Of a DNA stretch of 64,000 nt, positions 17,281 to 26,533 are shown one piece after another; positions within the stretch are counted from its first letter, which is position 1; the number at the start of each line of letters is the position of its first letter. The stretch spans positions 1-64,000 of the forward strand of contig CAITWF010000059.1 in assembly GCA_903896015.1 (NCBI GenBank), given 5' to 3'. The notes under the pieces were generated by a model that ran no database searches, was not told the DNA's origin, and saw only the letters and a program-made list of their open reading frames with translations. This DNA comes from an uncultured Opitutia bacterium. Its GTDB lineage: Bacteria > Verrucomicrobiota > Verrucomicrobiia > Opitutales > Opitutaceae. The position numbers and the translations under genes are program-made.

Positions 17281-18311
17281 AGCCTCACGTCCTGCACTTT
17301 CTGCTTGGCGCGGCCTGCGCCGGCGCCGCACCTGAGTTACTCGACTATCGCCCCACCGAAAAGATTTCCGGCGTCATCCGCAGCTGGGGCAATCCCCACA
17401 TGGGAGCACTGATGAAAAACTGGGAGGAGGGCTTCCGCCAGTTTCACCCCGACGTATATTTCGCCGACAATTTGAAAAGCACGGCGACCGGAATTTTCGG
17501 TCTCACCGAGTGGACTGCGGACCTCGCGCTAATGGGGAGGCAAATCTACACCTACGAATTCTACGGCGTCTATCGCCGCTCGCTGCTCCTGCCCGTGGAA
17601 ATCGCAGTTGCGACCGGCAGCCTCGATGTTCCCGGAAAATCCTTCGCGCTCGCCGTTTTTGTCCACCGCGACAACCCGCTAGGAACGCTCACGCTCACCC
17701 AGCTCGACGGGATTTTTGGCGCGCAGCGCGACGGCGGTTGGGAAGGGCTCAACTGGCGCAAAGAATCCGCGCGCGGCCCCGAAAAAAACCTCCGCACGTG
17801 GGGCCAGCTCGGACTCACCAGTGCCTGGGCCGACCAACCGATCCACCTCTACGGACCACCCGGGATTTTCCCGGGTGGCCAATCGTTCTTTCAACGCCGC
17901 GTCCTCGGCGGTGGCGACACGTGGGCCGAAGGCCTCAGGGAGTTCGAGGATCGGAAACAGATGATGGCGGCACTCAGCCGCGATCCGCTCGGCATCGCTT
18001 ACACGGGACTTTGTTACGCGACGCCGGAGACCAAGGCGCTCGCGCTGGCCGACCATGCCGGCGCACCGGCCGTTGCACCTACCCGCGTCACCGTGGCCAA
18101 TCGCAGCTATCCGCTCGCGCGCACCGTTTACATCTACTTCGCGCCCGACACTCCCGCCGGCGATCCGGCCAACCCCAAAACCGATCCCAAGGTGCGCGAA
18201 TTCCTGCGCTACGTGCTGAGTCGCCAGGGTCAGGCCGACGTGGCACGCGAAGGCGATTACCTTCCGCTCTCCCCGGCGATCGCGAATCCGCAGCTCGAAA
18301 AACTCGACTGA
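17277..18311 (+). CDS. Secreted PstS-like solute-binding protein (array member 2)
   Basis: 344 residues, starting within the previous stop (ATGA). A short signal peptide is followed by LLDYRPTEKISGVIRSWG, the first strand of the fold (the motif GxIRxWG recurs through the array). ADLALMGRQI, FVHRDNPLGTLTLTQLDGIFGAQ, PEKNLRTWGQLGLTSAWADQP and REFLRYVLSRQGQ follow in the conserved order. The variable ligand loop is PPGIFPGGQSFF. It has the same order as member 22197-23267, which it resembles closely. It sits directly before an NMT1-like protein, a pairing that appears as a fusion at 23295-25499. Confidence 0.85.
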   Translation: MKPHVLHFLLGAACAGAAPELLDYRPTEKISGVIRSWGNPHMGALMKNWEEGFRQFHPDVYFADNLKSTATGIFGLTEWTADLALMGRQIYTYEFYGVYRRSLLLPVEIAVATGSLDVPGKSFALAVFVHRDNPLGTLTLTQLDGIFGAQRDGGWEGLNWRKESARGPEKNLRTWGQLGLTSAWADQPIHLYGPPGIFPGGQSFFQRRVLGGGDTWAEGLREFEDRKQMMAALSRDPLGIAYTGLCYATPETKALALADHAGAPAVAPTRVTVANRSYPLARTVYIYFAPDTPAGDPANPKTDPKVREFLRYVLSRQGQADVAREGDYLPLSPAIANPQLEKLD

Positions 18312-18320
18312 AATTTCCCC

Positions 18321-19409
18321 ATGAGACTCCGCCCCGCCCTCCTCGTCGCCTTTCTCGCGCTTTCCGCCGCACTTTTCGCCGTACCCGATCGGATCAAAAT
18401 CCGCCTCGCGCCCATGCCGGGCATCGGCCACCTCGTGCCCGAGCTCGCCCGGGGGCTCGGTTACTTCGAAGCCGAGGGCATCGAGTTGGAACTGGTCAAT
18501 GTCATGAACTATCGCGACGAGGATTTCTTCTCCACGGAGCTGCTCAACGACGGCACCATGGACGCTGAAATCTGCTGGTATCAACGCGTCGTCTTCGGCA
18601 TCGGCAACGGACAGCCGGCCCAAGCCGTCTTTCTCATCGAAGACAGCCCACATCTCACGATCTCTGTCGCGAACCGGCTCCGCGATCAGATTAAGACGGC
18701 TGCTGATTTCAAAGGTCGCACCATTGCAGACTCGGCCGGATTTTCCACGCGACGTTACCTGACCGACTTTATCATCGAGCGCGCGGGGCTGACGCGCAGC
18801 AGCTACACGCCCGCCGCCGCGGAGCTCTCCGCCAAGCTACCGCTGCTGACGAAGGCGCTCGAAGCCAATCAAGTTGATCTCGTCGCTTGCATGGAGCCGA
18901 TGACCACCAACCTCCTCGCGACCAAACTCATCACCCCGCTCTATGATCTCTCGACCGCCGACGGCACGCGCCGGGCGTTGGGTGAGGTCTGGCCCGCGCG
19001 CTGTCTTTACCTCGCGCCGAGTTACATCAAGGCGCACCCGGATCGCGTGCAGCGGCTCGTCAATGTCTTCACCCGCACGATGCGCTTCATCAACACCCAC
19101 ACCGCCGACGAAATTGTTGCCAAGATCGGTCCCGGCTACTTCGCGCCTGATATGAACAACGATCTTTGGGCCGACTACAAAAAGTCCAAGACCGACGAAA
19201 TCGCCAAGGTACTGCCGGGCCTCACCAACGGCGAATATTCGATTCCGCCTTCTGCGGCGAAATTCGCCTGCGACGTGCTTTTCCACACCGATTTCGACGA
19301 TAGCCCGGAGGGCAAGTATCGCCGAACGGCCGCGCAAAGCGGAAAAGTTCAGGCCGAGATGACCTACGACAATCGCTTCGTAGAGCAAGCGATGAAGGAA
19401 ATCAAGTGA
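18321..19409 (+). CDS. Secreted NMT1/SsuA-like solute-binding protein
   Basis: 362 residues with a signal peptide (cleaved near LFAVP). It belongs to the NMT1/THI5-like group that binds nitrate, sulfonates, taurine or pyrimidine precursors: LARGLGYFEAEGIELELV, then RDQIKTAADFKGRTIADSAGFSTR, and a long helical C-terminal part with NVFTRTMRFINTHTADEI. ABC transporters normally pair such proteins with a permease and ATPase, and none is present here. It is paralogous to the N-terminal half of the protein at 23295-25499. It lies 9 bases after the previous gene, so it is the last intact member of operon 1. Confidence 0.85.
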   Translation: MRLRPALLVAFLALSAALFAVPDRIKIRLAPMPGIGHLVPELARGLGYFEAEGIELELVNVMNYRDEDFFSTELLNDGTMDAEICWYQRVVFGIGNGQPAQAVFLIEDSPHLTISVANRLRDQIKTAADFKGRTIADSAGFSTRRYLTDFIIERAGLTRSSYTPAAAELSAKLPLLTKALEANQVDLVACMEPMTTNLLATKLITPLYDLSTADGTRRALGEVWPARCLYLAPSYIKAHPDRVQRLVNVFTRTMRFINTHTADEIVAKIGPGYFAPDMNNDLWADYKKSKTDEIAKVLPGLTNGEYSIPPSAAKFACDVLFHTDFDDSPEGKYRRTAAQSGKVQAEMTYDNRFVEQAMKEIK

Positions 19410-19763
19410 GCGAAGCGAACGGTGGGCGTGCTGCCCGGTGAAGTTTTCTGGCCTGCACTAACCGCCCGCCCGGCCAGCCGCTCGATCCCAAAGTGCGCGA
19501 CTTCCTCCACTACGTACTTGGTGCCGCCGACCAACGCAATGGTCTCGCCCGCGACCAGGTATATTGGTCACTCGTTATTTGGACTGAAAGTTACCAGGTG
19601 CGTGATTTGTTCAGCGCGGTCGACGGATGCTCCGTTGAATGTTTTGGAACTCACGCGCGAACTTTTCGAGTTTGTTGTCTTTGAGAGCGACCGCAGCCTC
19701 GTCTTTAACGAGTCGTTCCGAAGCAGCTTTGAGTTGCTTGGGCGTGGAGACTTCACGGTTGGC
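19410..19763. other. Array break: SBP gene remnant and decayed sequence
   Basis: 19460-19522 (plus strand) encodes NRPPGQPLDPKVRDFLHYVLG, the conserved near-C-terminal segment of the array's PstS-like proteins, without the rest of the gene. It is therefore a remnant of a deleted array member. On the minus strand, directly after the VapC stop, an in-frame stretch (about 19611-19760) encodes a helical peptide containing KQLKAASERLVKDE that lacks a start codon and that I cannot assign. No promoter or terminator is evident. Confidence 0.65.
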
Positions 19764-20180
19764 TCACTTCAAGAGATACGGTTTGGTGTCGATGAGCCGA
19801 AGCCCAGGGATATGGGCGAAGTGGCGCGTATTGGTCGTGGCGACATCGAACCCATGGTGTAGAGCGGTAGCCGCGATGAGCAGATCGTGGGCGTCTGGTT
19901 TGGTGCCCGCGGACTGCAAGGCCGCCCAGAGCGCAGCGTAGCGACGAGCTACGCCGAGGTCGAAGTCGATGACCTCCACGCTGGCGATGAACTGCTCAAC
20001 CCTGAGCGACCTAGCCGCCCGGTGTTCCGGGTTGGCTCGTTCAACCCCATGGAGGAGTTCGGCGGCAGTGATGGCTGCCATGTGTGGCACCTCATGGGGG
20101 TGTGCGGCGAAGAACGCCGCCAAGTCGAATTTCTTCCGTTCGTCCCCGATGAAAAGAGTGCTGTCGATGATTAGTCCCAT
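19764..20180 (-). CDS. VapC-like PIN-domain toxin
   Basis: 138 residues from the ATG at 20178-20180; the longer open frame upstream is antisense to other signals and is not used. PIN-domain acidic residues are in place: Asp6 in LIIDSTLF, Glu in TAAELLHG, Asp in KPDAHDLLIAATAL and the final Asp/Asn region ATTNTRHF. VapC toxins are Mg-dependent ribonucleases that cut tRNA or rRNA. The start overlaps the antitoxin gene end by 10 bases. The pair occupies the first break in the SBP array, and its strand is opposite to the array. Confidence 0.85.
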   Translation of the reverse strand: MGLIIDSTLFIGDERKKFDLAAFFAAHPHEVPHMAAITAAELLHGVERANPEHRAARSLRVEQFIASVEVIDFDLGVARRYAALWAALQSAGTKPDAHDLLIAATALHHGFDVATTNTRHFAHIPGLRLIDTKPYLLK

Positions 20181-20443
20181 TTGGATTTCATCGGGCTGAA
20201 GTTGCTTTTGGCCGCCTTCAGGTCGCGCTCGAAACGGACGGCTTCCTCGGCCGGAACTTGGGCCAGTGTCGGCCAGAGCACGGCCAGTTCCCCGCAGGTC
20301 TTGGGCCGGCGAGCAGACGTTACCTTGACCAGCGGCTTGCCGCCCTTGACCACCAGGGCACCTGAGCCCTGGTAGTGGATGCGGCTGAAAAAATCGGAAA
20401 GATTCCGGGCGACTTCCGTGACTGTGAATTTTTGGAGCGGCAT
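20171..20443 (-). CDS. Phd/VapB-type antitoxin
   Basis: 90 residues from the ATG at 20441-20443 (MPLQKFTVTEVARNLSD). This N-terminus is typical of Phd/YefM-fold antitoxins, which bind DNA through it and neutralise the toxin through the C-terminal helix (EEAVRFERDLKAAK). It overlaps vapC. A short palindrome ATATCTGATAT (20442-20452) at the start codon is a plausible autoregulatory site. Confidence 0.75.
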   Translation of the reverse strand: MPLQKFTVTEVARNLSDFFSRIHYQGSGALVVKGGKPLVKVTSARRPKTCGELAVLWPTLAQVPAEEAVRFERDLKAAKSNFSPMKSKWD

Positions 20444-21067
20444 ATCTGATATTACATATCGGCGTAAAATCAGATTTTGCAACGTAAATCGAGATTGAGC
20501 CAATTGAGACTGCGCAGCGTTTTTGCTCCGTGAGCCGCCTGACCCCCGACCGGAGAGATGGAGTTGTCTTTGCGCAATGCATCGAGCGAAGCAGCCATTG
20601 GGCGAAGAGCGGTGTTCATCAGAGCCAATTCAACAGCCCACTTCTCGTTCCCCGCATGGCGAGCAGCATCTGCGGTCGTGAACGCCGACGCGCCCGCATC
20701 CTCGATTCGCTCCGAAAGCGTTTTAATACCTTGAGTGGTCAGGTTGCGGAAAACGGCCGTGCGTTTGTGCGTATCGGCATCGGTGACGGTTTGCATGGTG
20801 GTGAAGAGCGCTGCGGGCCGGCCGGTGTGTTGGTTGAAAAGTCACGGGTTAATCTGGCGGTGGACTGTTGGGATTAAGCATCGGGAGGAGATGGTCTCGA
20901 GAAAGCATCCACCTCAGCCCTCGCAATACACCAGCGCCGGCAACCCGCCAGCTTACGCCAACTGCAAGCCCCTTAAGCCAAATTAAGATGGCGTTCACGT
21001 TTGCTTCAGAAAATTCCGGCAAGCTGCTGCGGAAGTTCGACCCCTCCTCGCCCCACGTTGTTTCGCC
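20444..21067. other. Intergenic region between VapBC and SBP operon 2
   Basis: About 620 bases. A 108-residue minus-strand frame (20470-20796, with EKWAVELALMNTALRPM) has protein-like composition but no family I recognise and no clear ribosome site. I leave it as doubtful. The palindrome ATATCTGATAT at 20442-20452 may be the VapBC operator. The right end carries the triple-repeat promoter of SBP operon 2, listed separately. Confidence 0.4.
20983..21025 (+). promoter_or_regulatory. Triple 11-bp repeat operator and -10 before SBP operon 2
   Basis: The repeats ATTAAGATGGC, GTTCACGTTTG and CTTCAGAAAAT have cores at 20983, 20994 and 21005, 11 bases apart. CAAGCT begins 15 bases after the last core start (21020). 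The first gene begins at 21068. The first core has TTAAG, a variant also seen at 39048 and 33270. Confidence 0.75.
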
Positions 21068-22183
21068 GTGCATAAACTCCCCTGCCTGGGCCTTGCGCTC
21101 ATCCTTGCGACGTCCGCCTTGCGCTCCGCCGATCTCGCGCCGACCGCCGGTTACCAGCCGGCGCACTACGATCTCAGCGCGCTCCCGGCATACGCGCCAA
21201 CGCAGCGCGTCACCGGCGTTCTGCGGATCTACGGCACCCCGCTCGAAGAACTCGTCGGCAAATGGGCGGGCGCGTTTCGCGGACACCACGGCCAGGTGCG
21301 GTTGAACGCCTATCTCATCAATACCTCACAAGCGTTTGCCGGCCTCATCACCGGCCAAGCCGACATCGGCCTGATGGGGCACCGCCAGTGGCGCAACGGC
21401 CGCGTGGCCTTCGAGGAACAGTTCGGCTACGCGCCACTTGAGATTCGTTTTGCCAGCGGCTCCTACGACGATCCCCAAGGCACCACGCCCGGGCTCATGT
21501 TCATCGTGAACAAAAAGAATCCGCTCGCCGGCCTATCGCTCGATCAAATCGACGGCATCTACGGCGCCGCCCGCACCGGCGGGTGGGACGGAACAAAGTG
21601 GACCACGGCCGCTGCCCGCGGCCCGGAAAAAGATCTTCGCACGTGGGGACAGCTCGGCATCACCGGCGAACTCGCCAACCAGCCGATCCGCTTGCACGGC
21701 TCCGATGTCACGCTCAGCAACTGGGCCGATCTGATCGAGCGCGAGGCATTTCACGGCGGCACCAAATGGAATCCCACGCTCACCGAGGCGCCCCGTGCCG
21801 ACATCTCCACCAAGGCCAAGGGCAAGACCCGTGACCAACTCATCCTCGAGGCCGTCGAAAACGATCCCGCCGCGATCGGGTTCATTTTTCAGCGCGTGAT
21901 CAACGCCAACCACGGTGACGTCAAAGTACTACCGCTTGCGCGCAGCGCGAGCGGACCGTTCGTGACGCCGAACGCGCAGACCTTTTTCGACGGCAGCTAT
22001 CCCCTGCACAACGGCGCTTACCTCTACTTCAACCGCTTGCCGGGCCAGCCGCTTTCCGTGCGGGACCGAGAATTCGCCCGATTCGTGCTCAGTCGCGAAG
22101 GCCAGCAAATCATCGCGGACAGCCGTCTGTTCGTTCCCCTCGACGCGGCGCAGGTGCAGGCCGAGCTCGCCAAACTCAACTGA
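21068..22183 (+). CDS. Secreted PstS-like solute-binding protein (array member 3)
   Basis: 371 residues from a GTG start, with a signal peptide (LGLALILATSALRSAD). Array landmarks are present: FDLSALPAY-type lead (YDLSALPAYAPTQRVTG), ADIGLMGHRQW, NKKNPLAGLSLDQIDGIYGAA, PEKDLRTWGQLGITGELANQP and REFARFVLSREGQ. The variable ligand loop is SDVTLSNWADL. It is closest to member 1 (16201), sharing the insertion PTLTEAPRAD/NPAIHELVRG region and the LLDYF-less lead. It opens operon 2, which runs without a promoter-sized gap to 30450. Confidence 0.85.
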   Translation: MHKLPCLGLALILATSALRSADLAPTAGYQPAHYDLSALPAYAPTQRVTGVLRIYGTPLEELVGKWAGAFRGHHGQVRLNAYLINTSQAFAGLITGQADIGLMGHRQWRNGRVAFEEQFGYAPLEIRFASGSYDDPQGTTPGLMFIVNKKNPLAGLSLDQIDGIYGAARTGGWDGTKWTTAAARGPEKDLRTWGQLGITGELANQPIRLHGSDVTLSNWADLIEREAFHGGTKWNPTLTEAPRADISTKAKGKTRDQLILEAVENDPAAIGFIFQRVINANHGDVKVLPLARSASGPFVTPNAQTFFDGSYPLHNGAYLYFNRLPGQPLSVRDREFARFVLSREGQQIIADSRLFVPLDAAQVQAELAKLN

Positions 22184-22196
22184 GCCGCCTCCCACC

Positions 22197-23267
22197 ATGA
22201 AACGACTCCTTTCGTTCCTGCTCTCCGCTTCGGCCACGCTCACGGCCGCCGAGTTGCCCGACTACCAGCCGACGATGACGGTCACGGGCACCCTGCGCGC
22301 GTGCGGCAACGACCAAATGTCAGCCCTCCTGCAGCGCTGGGAAGCGGGCTTCAAAAAATTCCATCCTGAGGTGCGATTCACGGGTGAACTCAAGGGCACC
22401 GCGACTGCGATGTATGGCCTTGATCTGCGCACGGCAGACTTCGCCCTGATGGGTCGGCCGATCTTCCCTTACGAGCGCTACGGCACCTACGAGCATTCGT
22501 GGGCCTATCCGGTCGGCATTGAGGTCGCAACCGGCAGCGCCACCGCGCTCCATAAGTCGCCCGCGTTCGCGCTTCTTGTTCATCGCGACAACCCGCTTGC
22601 GCAGCTCACCGTTCGCCAACTCGACGGAATCTTTGGCGCACAACGCGGCGGCGGCTGGAACGCGCTGAGCTGGGATGAAAGCGTCGCGCGGAAAACAAAG
22701 GATAATCTTCGCACGTGGAGCCAAGTTGGGGTGAGCGGCTCCCTCGGCTCGCAACCCATCCATGTCTACGGTCCGCCGAATCTCGGTGCCGGTGCGATCA
22801 CGTTTTTCCAAGCGCGTGTCATGGGTGGCGGCGCGATGTGGAACGAAAATTTGCGCGAGTATGCCGACCGGGAAAAAATGATCGCCGACCTCGCGCGCGA
22901 CCCGCTCGGCATCGCCTACGCGCCAATCGCCTATGCCACACCCGGCGTGAGAGCCATCCCGCTCGCCGAGGCAGCGGACGGCGCAGCCGTCGCGCTGACG
23001 CCTGCGACCGTCGCCGACCGCTCCTATCCGCTGCATCGGCCGGTCTACCTCTACTACACGATCGACAACGAAAAATCTGAGCTCAGCCCGGCGCGCGGCG
23101 ATCCGCGGTTGAAGGAATTTCTGCGCTACATCCTGAGCAGACAGGGTCAGGCCGACGTTCAGAGTGACGGCGCCTATTTGCCCCTGCCGCCCGCCAGCGC
23201 ACGAGAGCAGCGGCAGAAACTTGAATCGACGCAGAGCCCGCCCGAGCACGCGATTTTGGAATCGTGA
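22197..23267 (+). CDS. Secreted PstS-like solute-binding protein (array member 4)
   Basis: 356 residues with a signal peptide (LLSFLLSASATLTAAE). It has ELPDYQPTMTVTGTLRACG, ADFALMGRPIFPYE, VHRDNPLAQLTVRQLDGIFGAQ and KEFLRYILSRQGQ. The usual PEKN-RTWGQ motif is altered to KDNLRTWSQVGVSG. The ligand loop is PPNLGAGAITFF. Its order of features and loop resemble member 2 (17277), and both precede an NMT1-type domain, so genes 21068-25499 look like a duplicated copy of the 16201-19409 block. Confidence 0.85.
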   Translation: MKRLLSFLLSASATLTAAELPDYQPTMTVTGTLRACGNDQMSALLQRWEAGFKKFHPEVRFTGELKGTATAMYGLDLRTADFALMGRPIFPYERYGTYEHSWAYPVGIEVATGSATALHKSPAFALLVHRDNPLAQLTVRQLDGIFGAQRGGGWNALSWDESVARKTKDNLRTWSQVGVSGSLGSQPIHVYGPPNLGAGAITFFQARVMGGGAMWNENLREYADREKMIADLARDPLGIAYAPIAYATPGVRAIPLAEAADGAAVALTPATVADRSYPLHRPVYLYYTIDNEKSELSPARGDPRLKEFLRYILSRQGQADVQSDGAYLPLPPASAREQRQKLESTQSPPEHAILES

Positions 23268-23294
23268 GCGAAGACTTTGAACCCCGAAACTCAG

Positions 23295-25499
23295 ATGAAC
23301 CTACTTCGTTTCTTTCGCCATGTCGTCCTGCAGCCCGTCGCGCTCCTCGCGCTGGCCGGATCTGCGACCGCCTCTTCGTCCATGGCCGCGGAGGGCCTCA
23401 CCAAAGTGCGGATGAGCTTCGACGAGGATCTCATCGTCACGCGTCTCGCCAATAGTCTCGGCTACTTCAAACAGGAGGGCATCGAGATTGTGCCGGTCGA
23501 TATCAGGCAGTTCGTGAAAGAAGACTACCTCGTGCAGGAGCCTCTGATGAAAGGGCAGGTCGACGCGGTCGAGCACTGGTTTAACCATACGATTTTCGGC
23601 GCGCGTCACGGTTTTCCGGTGAAGGCGGTGTTGATGTTGAACGACGCCCCGGCGATGAAGATCCTGGTCGCGAATCGCGTGAAGGATCAGATTCACGGCG
23701 CGGCCGATTTCAAAGGCCATGTGATCGCCGAGGGTGCGGGCTACGCGACGAAGGCGGTGGTGACGGGCTACCTTGCGCGCAAGGCCGGCGTGCCGGCGGG
23801 TGGCTACACGTCCATCAATCACGCGAAAGAGGGTCGGCTCGAAGCCGTCCTGCGCGATCTGAAGGCGGATAAGCTCGACGTCATGACTTTTCAGGAGCCA
23901 GTGACTTCAGGCCTTCTGGAGAGCAAACTGGCGACCACGCTCTACGACCTCACGACGCGCGAAGGGACGATCAACGCGCTGGGCGCGCCGTTTCCCTCCG
24001 AGTCCATCCTCATGGCGCCGCAGTTCATCAAGGAGCATCCAGAGACGACTCAAAGACTCGTGAACGCATTCGTTCGCGCGCTGCGTTTCATCAATTCCCA
24101 TTCGGCCGATGAAATCATCGCCACCCTGCCCGCCGCGTATTTCGACGGAAAAGATCGCGCCACAGAGAGTAAGATCATTCGGAACACGCTTCCGACCTAT
24201 GCGAAAGGAGACTACTCGTTCGCTCCCGATGCCGTTCGGCTTGTCGTCGATGCGATGCTGACCGCCCGGTTTGATCAAAGTGAGGAAGGCATCTGGCGCG
24301 CTTCGGGTGATACCACGAAGGTGAAGGACGCGGAGCTCTACACGAACGAATTTGCCGAGCGCGCCATGAAGACCATTCCCTCGCAGGCAAAATCCTCCGA
24401 GCCCGCCAACGCCGGCGTCAGCATCTGGACGCAAAACGTCACCGCGTTTCGCAAGGACCACGGCGCCGTCGGCGGCTACACGAAAAAGTGGGACTTGAGC
24501 GAACTGCCACACTATGCGCCAAAACAAAAGCTGACGGGCACGCTGCGCTTCTGGGGCAACAATTACATCAAGGACGGCGACCTCCGCGATTACTGGGAGG
24601 CGGAATTCAAAAAATTTCACCCCGATCTCAAAATCGACTGGCATCTGCCGACGACCGGCATCGCGATCCCCGCGCTCTCGTGTGGCGTCGCCGATCTGGT
24701 GATGAGCCGCAAGGCGATCCTCATGGATCTCCTGACGTTCGAGCAGGTGTATCATTATCCCGTCACGGAGCTCTCCGTGGTTACAGGTTCGTATGATGTC
24801 TACGGCTGGTCACCGGCCTTCATCATCGCGGTCAACAAGGACAACCCGCTGAAAGAGATTTCGATGAAGCAGCTCGACGACGTCTTCGGTGGCGCCCGGC
24901 TCGGTGGCTACGTCGGCAGCGTGTGGCACGCCGAGTATCCCTATTCGCGCGGCCCTGAGGAAAATATCCGGACCTGGGGTCAGCTCGGTCTCACCGGCGA
25001 GTGGGCCGACAAACCGATTCACACCGGCGGGCAGTCGCAACGCGGCAACCAGACCGTGCAGTTCTCCGACATCGTGCTGCGCGGCAGCGATCAGTTCGCC
25101 GAGGGCTACCGCGCCTATGCGAACTACATCACGCCCGACGGGAAAATTAACAGCTGGAGCGTGCAGGCGCAGCACGCGATCGCACAGGACAAGTATGCGA
25201 TGTATTACGTTTCGCCCGCGTCGCTGGGGCCCGACCTGAAGGAGCTGGCGATCGCGCCCTACGAAGGCGGCGCCGCCGTTCCGCGCACACTGGAGACGAT
25301 TCACGATCGGACTTATCCGCTCTACGGGCAGTATTTTTTCTACGTGAACCGCGAGCCGGGAAAGCCGGTTGATCCGAAAGCGGAGGAGTTCATCCGCTTT
25401 GTACTGAGCCAGGAAGGCCAGGAGTGCGTGCAACGCGAGGGCCGCTACCTTCCGCTCACCGCCAACGTGCTGAAGGAGCAACTCAAGAAGATCGAATGA
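23295..25499 (+). CDS. Fused NMT1-like and PstS-like solute-binding protein
   Basis: 734 residues from the ATG at 23295 (MNLLRFF), followed by a signal peptide. Residues about 35-365 form an NMT1/SsuA-like domain (LANSLGYFKQEGIEIVPV; DQIHGAADFKGHVIAEGAGYATK). Residues about 395-734 form a PstS-like domain (WDLSELPHYAPKQKLTGTLRFWG; VNKDNPLKEISMKQLDDVFGGA; ENIRTWGQLGLTGEWADKP; EEFIRFVLSQEGQ). The two parts are joined by a short linker. Two ligand-binding folds on one secreted chain without a transporter is unusual. The fusion indicates that the two types act together. It overlaps the next gene by ATGA. Confidence 0.88.
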   Translation: MNLLRFFRHVVLQPVALLALAGSATASSSMAAEGLTKVRMSFDEDLIVTRLANSLGYFKQEGIEIVPVDIRQFVKEDYLVQEPLMKGQVDAVEHWFNHTIFGARHGFPVKAVLMLNDAPAMKILVANRVKDQIHGAADFKGHVIAEGAGYATKAVVTGYLARKAGVPAGGYTSINHAKEGRLEAVLRDLKADKLDVMTFQEPVTSGLLESKLATTLYDLTTREGTINALGAPFPSESILMAPQFIKEHPETTQRLVNAFVRALRFINSHSADEIIATLPAAYFDGKDRATESKIIRNTLPTYAKGDYSFAPDAVRLVVDAMLTARFDQSEEGIWRASGDTTKVKDAELYTNEFAERAMKTIPSQAKSSEPANAGVSIWTQNVTAFRKDHGAVGGYTKKWDLSELPHYAPKQKLTGTLRFWGNNYIKDGDLRDYWEAEFKKFHPDLKIDWHLPTTGIAIPALSCGVADLVMSRKAILMDLLTFEQVYHYPVTELSVVTGSYDVYGWSPAFIIAVNKDNPLKEISMKQLDDVFGGARLGGYVGSVWHAEYPYSRGPEENIRTWGQLGLTGEWADKPIHTGGQSQRGNQTVQFSDIVLRGSDQFAEGYRAYANYITPDGKINSWSVQAQHAIAQDKYAMYYVSPASLGPDLKELAIAPYEGGAAVPRTLETIHDRTYPLYGQYFFYVNREPGKPVDPKAEEFIRFVLSQEGQECVQREGRYLPLTANVLKEQLKKIE

Positions 25500-26533
25500 T
25501 CGGGCGCATCTCCATCGGTTTCTTGGTGGCCCGCGCGGCGATGTTCGCCGCGGCAGGCGAATCGGTTGTGCCGAGCTACGTTCCGCAGCCGGTATCGCCA
25601 CCCACCGGAGCAGGCTACGTCACCCGTGCCGGCGCGATTCGGATTGCCAACGGCAACCGCGGCATGGGGAAAATTCTCGAGGGCTTCAACACGCTCTTTG
25701 TGCGCACGCATCCGGGAGTGGCGTTCGAGATCGAGTTCAACCGACTCGGCAACGCCGTAAATCTGCCCGCGCTGACCCATGGCGTGACGCTCGTCGCGCC
25801 GATGGGCCGCGAGGTGATGCCGGTGGAGCTGGGGCCCTACAAAAAAATTATCGGCGCCGATCCGTTGGTCGTGCGCATCGCCCACGGCACGATCGTTGCG
25901 CAGGACAAAGCCGCGCCGCTCGCCATCTACGTCAATCGCTCGAATCCGATTGCGCAACTGACCACCGCGCAGGTCGCACAAATTTTCTCGTCGGGCGCAC
26001 CGGCCGGCGATCTCACCACGTGGGGTCAGCTCGGGTTGAAGGGCCTCTGGGCGCACCGGGCGATTCACCCCTGTGGCACACCCGAGGCGAGCGGCTTCGG
26101 CTCGTTCATGGTGGAGCACCAGATGGAAGGGCGCGCCTTCACTCCCGGTTACGAGGCGTTCCCGCTCGCCGCTGAAATCGTGCAGCGGGTCGGCGAAGAT
26201 CCCGGCGCGATCGGGTTTTCGGCGCTCGGATTTCTTACGCCTCAAACCAAGATTGTCGCCATTGCGCCACGGCCAGGCGGACCCTTCATGACGGGCACCG
26301 GCCCGGAAATCGCATCCGGCGAATATCCGTACGATCGCTTCGTGTTCCTTTATGCGCGGCGCACGGCGGGCCGGCCGCTCGATCCGTTCGTGCGGGAGTA
26401 TCTCCGGCTCGTGCTCTCGCGCGAGGGTCAGGCCATCATCGCTGCCGAGGCCAACGGCTTCATTCCGCTCAACGCGCGCGAGGTGGCTGCCGAGCTGGCC
26501 AAGATCGACCAAATCCTACCATCCACTCTATGA
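25496..26533 (+). CDS. Secreted PstS-like solute-binding protein, PSYVPQPV subtype (member 6)
   Basis: 345 residues from the ATG inside the previous stop. After the signal peptide comes VVPSYVPQPVSPPTGAGYV, a lead shared only with the gene at 27330. The core follows: THPGVAFEIEF, VAPMGREVMP, YVNRSNPIAQLTTAQVAQIF, then a shortened LTTWGQLGLKGLWAHRAIHP, and REYLRLVLSREGQ. The PEKNIR segment and the FGAxRxGGW segment of the other members are missing. The ligand loop is GTPEASGFGSF. It forms a separate subtype with 27330, and the two flank the amino-acid-type binding protein. Confidence 0.85.
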   Translation: MIGRISIGFLVARAAMFAAAGESVVPSYVPQPVSPPTGAGYVTRAGAIRIANGNRGMGKILEGFNTLFVRTHPGVAFEIEFNRLGNAVNLPALTHGVTLVAPMGREVMPVELGPYKKIIGADPLVVRIAHGTIVAQDKAAPLAIYVNRSNPIAQLTTAQVAQIFSSGAPAGDLTTWGQLGLKGLWAHRAIHPCGTPEASGFGSFMVEHQMEGRAFTPGYEAFPLAAEIVQRVGEDPGAIGFSALGFLTPQTKIVAIAPRPGGPFMTGTGPEIASGEYPYDRFVFLYARRTAGRPLDPFVREYLRLVLSREGQAIIAAEANGFIPLNAREVAAELAKIDQILPSTL

